Positions 61,627 to 64,000 of a stretch of DNA of 64,000 nucleotides are shown piece after piece. The stretch covers positions 20,967 to 84,966 of the forward strand of contig JANYBM010000115.1 in NCBI GenBank assembly GCA_025361125.1, in the 5' to 3' direction. The DNA comes from Holophagaceae bacterium. GTDB taxonomy: Bacteria; Acidobacteriota; Holophagae; Holophagales; Holophagaceae. Position 1 is the first letter of the stretch. Each line of letters begins with the position of its first letter. A program made the translations under genes and the position numbers. The notes below the pieces were generated by a model that saw nothing but the letters and a program-made list of their open reading frames with translations, did not search any database and was not told where the DNA came from.

Positions 61627-62325
61627 TTACTTAATCGCCTGTTGGACCACAAAACGGGCAAACTTATCGGCCCACTTGTCCACTTTGTCTTCAAGGTTCG
61701 ACATTACCGAGGCACTCACCACCCGGTGGTGGATAGCCATAAGCAACTCGTGTGATTTGGGGTCCACAATCTTCATGTCCCAGGTCAGGGTGGCGCTACC
61801 CGCGCCCCACCCGATCATGAATTTGGCGGCCTTGCTGCCAGCATTGCAGTCCACCACACGACCCACCAACTCCAAGTCCCCCTCGGTCCGGCTCACCTTA
61901 GCCTTGCCGCTGAAAGCACCGGCCAAGGCACCGCGAATCTGGCTGGGCATAGCATCTGTCAGGGCCGTGGCTTTGGAATTATCTTTGCCATCTCTGCCCT
62001 TTTCCAGCATGACCACGTCATCCCAGTTTTTGAACGCGATGGTGCGGCCCGTCAGATTTACGCCCGGCTTGATCCAGTAAAAATCAATGTCTTCGCCCTT
62101 GGTGAAGGGAACCTTTTCTCCGAACCAAGCCATTTGAAGCAGTCCCTTATCCAGGGTCTCGGTGATCTCAGGCTTGGGAGCTGCCGCAACCGGCGCCGTG
62201 GCTGCAGTTGTAATGGGGGTGATGGTAGGGGCGGCAACAGGCACCGGCGCGGGTTCCACTTTGACATTTTCTTGAGCCACCAGGCCAAGGGAAAGCAAGG
62301 CCGCGAGCGCGACGGATAGACGCAT
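61627..62325 (-). CDS. Exported DUF4410-like protein
   Basis: 232 residues with a signal peptide (LSVALAALLSLGLVAQ) and a Pro/Ala/Thr-rich linker to about residue 50. The domain from about 80 onward (KATALTDAMPSQIRGALAGAFSGKAKVSRTEGDLELVGRVVDCNAGSKAAKFMIGWGAGSATLTWDMKIVDPKSHELLMAIHHRVV...KWADKFARFVVQQ) matches the DUF4410 pattern of small exported proteins. The G-x-G segment GWGAGSATL is a recognisable feature. Function is unknown. GGAG lies before the ATG. Confidence 0.7.
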   Translation of the reverse strand: MRLSVALAALLSLGLVAQENVKVEPAPVPVAAPTITPITTAATAPVAAAPKPEITETLDKGLLQMAWFGEKVPFTKGEDIDFYWIKPGVNLTGRTIAFKNWDDVVMLEKGRDGKDNSKATALTDAMPSQIRGALAGAFSGKAKVSRTEGDLELVGRVVDCNAGSKAAKFMIGWGAGSATLTWDMKIVDPKSHELLMAIHHRVVSASVMSNLEDKVDKWADKFARFVVQQAIK

Positions 62326-62391
62326 GAAAACTCCAGAATAAAAAAGTGAAAATGAATTGAATAACGAAAACGAAGTGGGTTCTGAAAGGTA

Positions 62392-62898
62392 TCAAGGCTC
62401 TCCAGGGGTAACGCTCTTCACCCGCACCGCATCCGCGGGCAGGGGCTCGCCGCCCACGACGTGGAAATGCAGGTGGAACACGGATTGGCTGGCGTCCTTG
62501 CCGGTATTCACGATGATACGGAAACCCGAAGTCGCGATACCAGCTTCCCGAGCCACTTTTACGCAGACCGTGAGCAAGGCGCTACGTGTTTCCATAGGAA
62601 GCTGCTCAAGTTCCGTAAGGTTTGAGACATGCTGCTTGGGGATCACCAGCAGATGCACCTTTGCCCGGGGTTTGATGTCCCAAAAAGCCAACACATGGTC
62701 ATCTTCATAGACTTTTTTCGAGGGCGCCTTATCCGCAATGATTTTGCAGAAAATGCACTGGGGATTGGCATGGAATTCAGGATGCGCATCAACCCATGAA
62801 ACCGAAGTCGTTGGCAGCGGTGCTTGGGGTGGCGCCTGGACAGCTTGACCCAGCAGGGGCAGAGCAAGGAAAAGGGGAAGAAGAATGCGAACCTTCAT
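62392..62898 (-). CDS. Exported HIT-family (histidine triad) protein
   Basis: 168 residues. An N-terminal Sec signal ([21 protein letters not shown]) precedes a complete HIT domain: [50 protein letters not shown]...[30 protein letters not shown]. The catalytic triad HLHFHV is intact. HIT hydrolases normally act on nucleotides in the cytoplasm, so the signal peptide is unusual. It overlaps the stop of the aldolase gene by four bases, indicating cotranscription. Confidence 0.85.
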   Translation of the reverse strand: MKVRILLPLFLALPLLGQAVQAPPQAPLPTTSVSWVDAHPEFHANPQCIFCKIIADKAPSKKVYEDDHVLAFWDIKPRAKVHLLVIPKQHVSNLTELEQLPMETRSALLTVCVKVAREAGIATSGFRIIVNTGKDASQSVFHLHFHVVGGEPLPADAVRVKSVTPGEP

Positions 62899-63542
62899 CG
62901 TCCGCCCTTTTTCCAGTCCGCCAGGAAGTTCTCAATTCCCTGGTCCGTGAGGGGATGCCTGAGCATCTGATCAAAAACCTTGGGCGGGATGGTGGCGATG
63001 TGCGCGCCTGCCAGCGCTGCGTCCGTGACGTGACGGGGGCCGCGGATGGACGCCGCCAGCACCTGCGTGTCCAATCCATAGTTGTCGAAGATCTGCACCA
63101 AATCCTCGATCAACTCCATCCCGATGTGATTGATGTCGTCGAGACGGCCTACGAAGGGTGAAACCATGGTCGCGCCCGCCTTGGCGGCCATTAGCCCTTG
63201 GGTCGCGCTGAAGCACAGCGTCACGTTGGTGTGGATGCCCTCTTGGCTGAAGGCATGGCAGGCCTTGAGCCCCTCGGCGGTTAACGGGACCTTCACCACC
63301 ACGTTTTTGTGGATCTTGGCGAGCTTACGGCCTTCCATGATCATCCCAGGAGCATCCGTGGCGATGACCTCCGCGGAAATGGGTCCGTCCACGATGCCGC
63401 AGATCTCTTGGATGATCGCCTCGAAGGGTTTGCCGCTTTCCTTGGCGATGAGGCTCGGATTGGTGGTGACCCCGTCCAGGATTCCCAGCTCATTGATGCG
63501 CTTGATGTCCGCGATGCTGGCGGTATCGACAAAAAATTTCAT
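62895..63542 (-). CDS. Transaldolase-like/fructose-6-phosphate aldolase
   Basis: 215 residues from ATG 63542 with GGAG five bases upstream; the frame is open further upstream but reads as non-coding. The short transaldolase (TalC/Fsa) pattern is complete: [94 protein letters not shown] with the Schiff-base Lys in VVKVPLT, and [45 protein letters not shown]. It interconverts sugar phosphates in the pentose phosphate pathway or cleaves fructose-6-phosphate; the motifs do not decide between these. Confidence 0.92.
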   Translation of the reverse strand: MKFFVDTASIADIKRINELGILDGVTTNPSLIAKESGKPFEAIIQEICGIVDGPISAEVIATDAPGMIMEGRKLAKIHKNVVVKVPLTAEGLKACHAFSQEGIHTNVTLCFSATQGLMAAKAGATMVSPFVGRLDDINHIGMELIEDLVQIFDNYGLDTQVLAASIRGPRHVTDAALAGAHIATIPPKVFDQMLRHPLTDQGIENFLADWKKGGR

Positions 63543-63620
63543 AAAAACTCCAAATAACTCCGAGACGGAAGCTTTCATTGTCTCAGGGCCTGCGCCAAGC
63601 TCAAAGGAATGGAGTTCACG

Positions 63621-64000
63621 ATGACCCAAACGCCTCAAACGCCTCAATCCGAAATCACCGTCCTTGACAAAGGCTTTGTCCGACTGGTGGATGCCATGGG
63701 CTCGGACCTGTCCGTGGTGAATGCGGCGCGGGTGAGCTTTGGCAAGCGCAAGGATACGTTCGACGATGGCGACAAGAAGCTCATCAAGTATCTGGCGACC
63801 CACGAACACACCTCACCCTTCCGTCACGCCTACATGCAGTTCCATGTGAAGGCGCCGATCTTCGTGTTCAGGCAGTGGATGAAACATCAAATCGGGTGTT
63901 CCTGGAATGAAATCAGTGGCCGGTATGTGGAGTTCGCGGATGACGAGTTTTTCGTGCCCGCGAACTTCCGCCAACAGGCCAAGGTGAACAAGCAGGGCAG
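63621..64000 (+). CDS. thyX: Flavin-dependent thymidylate synthase, N-terminal part (cut by window edge)
   Basis: The frame opens at ATG 63621 (GGAG six bases upstream; ATG 63609 is also in frame) and is still open at 64000, giving 126 codons. It reads [84 protein letters not shown]. This is the ThyX fold: HTSPFRH binds FAD, and the signature RHRxxSxNExSxRY appears here as [15 protein letters not shown], a known type of variant. It methylates dUMP to dTMP using tetrahydrofolate and FADH2. Divergent from the aldolase gene. Confidence 0.92.
   Translation, partial: MTQTPQTPQSEITVLDKGFVRLVDAMGSDLSVVNAARVSFGKRKDTFDDGDKKLIKYLATHEHTSPFRHAYMQFHVKAPIFVFRQWMKHQIGCSWNEISGRYVEFADDEFFVPANFRQQAKVNKQG

Overview
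The window looks like the chromosome of a free-living Gram-negative bacterium, most likely a member of the Acidobacteriota close to Holophaga/Geothrix. This is inferred from the gene mix: LolA, secreted TPR proteins, DUF1800/DUF1501 secreted pairs, a class II DAHP synthase, KimA-type transporters, a Ser/Thr kinase with a DUF4388/TPR protein, and a lysine/alanine-rich histone-like tail. No rRNA, tRNA, insertion sequence, prophage or CRISPR array was recognised. Genes are densely packed, often with ATGA overlaps, so most of the window is a series of short operons.

Layout. 1-1463 is the 3' part of a Mur-ligase gene whose frame opens with an L,D-transpeptidase catalytic motif. 1487-11394 (minus strand) runs from a TrpC-like protein with a histone-like tail through eno, ftsB and dapF, then parA, parB, accD, folC, a cation diffusion facilitator and a solute-binding receptor gene interrupted by an amber codon. 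11628-22075 holds upp, a DUF4388/TPR protein (minus), and a long plus-strand run: Ser/Thr kinase, rnc, a HisA-like protein, a helical-repeat protein of unknown function, a lipoprotein, an ECF sigma factor and two companions. 22065-23593 is class II DAHP synthase with an aromatic leader peptide and an attenuator hairpin. 23696-26565 is an MsbA-like ABC exporter and queA. 27113-30521 is a secreted lipoprotein/DUF1800/DUF1501 module. 30518-36980 holds transporters, an M1-type peptidase, a degenerate metallophosphoesterase and a DUF192 protein. 37188-40539 holds a DUF5916 protein and lipA.

40566-42675 is a compact bufferin-like RiPP locus: a signal-peptide-bearing, lysine-rich precursor with eight cysteines, a DUF692 (MNIO) enzyme and a DUF2063 partner, with a strong hairpin between precursor and enzymes. 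It is followed by two tandem KimA-like potassium transporters (43066-47007), an FHA/TPR/RDD cluster, lolA, a YycJ-like hydrolase and a set of small metabolic genes. 55293-59968 holds secreted repeat proteins and one unknown secreted protein bracketed by inverted copies of an intergenic repeat. 60022-64000 holds an acyl-CoA carboxyltransferase, a lipoprotein-like DUF4410 candidate, an exported HIT protein, a transaldolase-like aldolase and the start of thyX.

The observations most worth following are the L,D-transpeptidase/Mur-ligase fusion, the bufferin-like locus with its unusual repeated precursor, the aromatic leader-peptide attenuator of DAHP synthase, and the degenerate TrpC/histone-tail fusion with a strong internal ribosome binding site. 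All functions are read from sequence motifs; no database search was possible.
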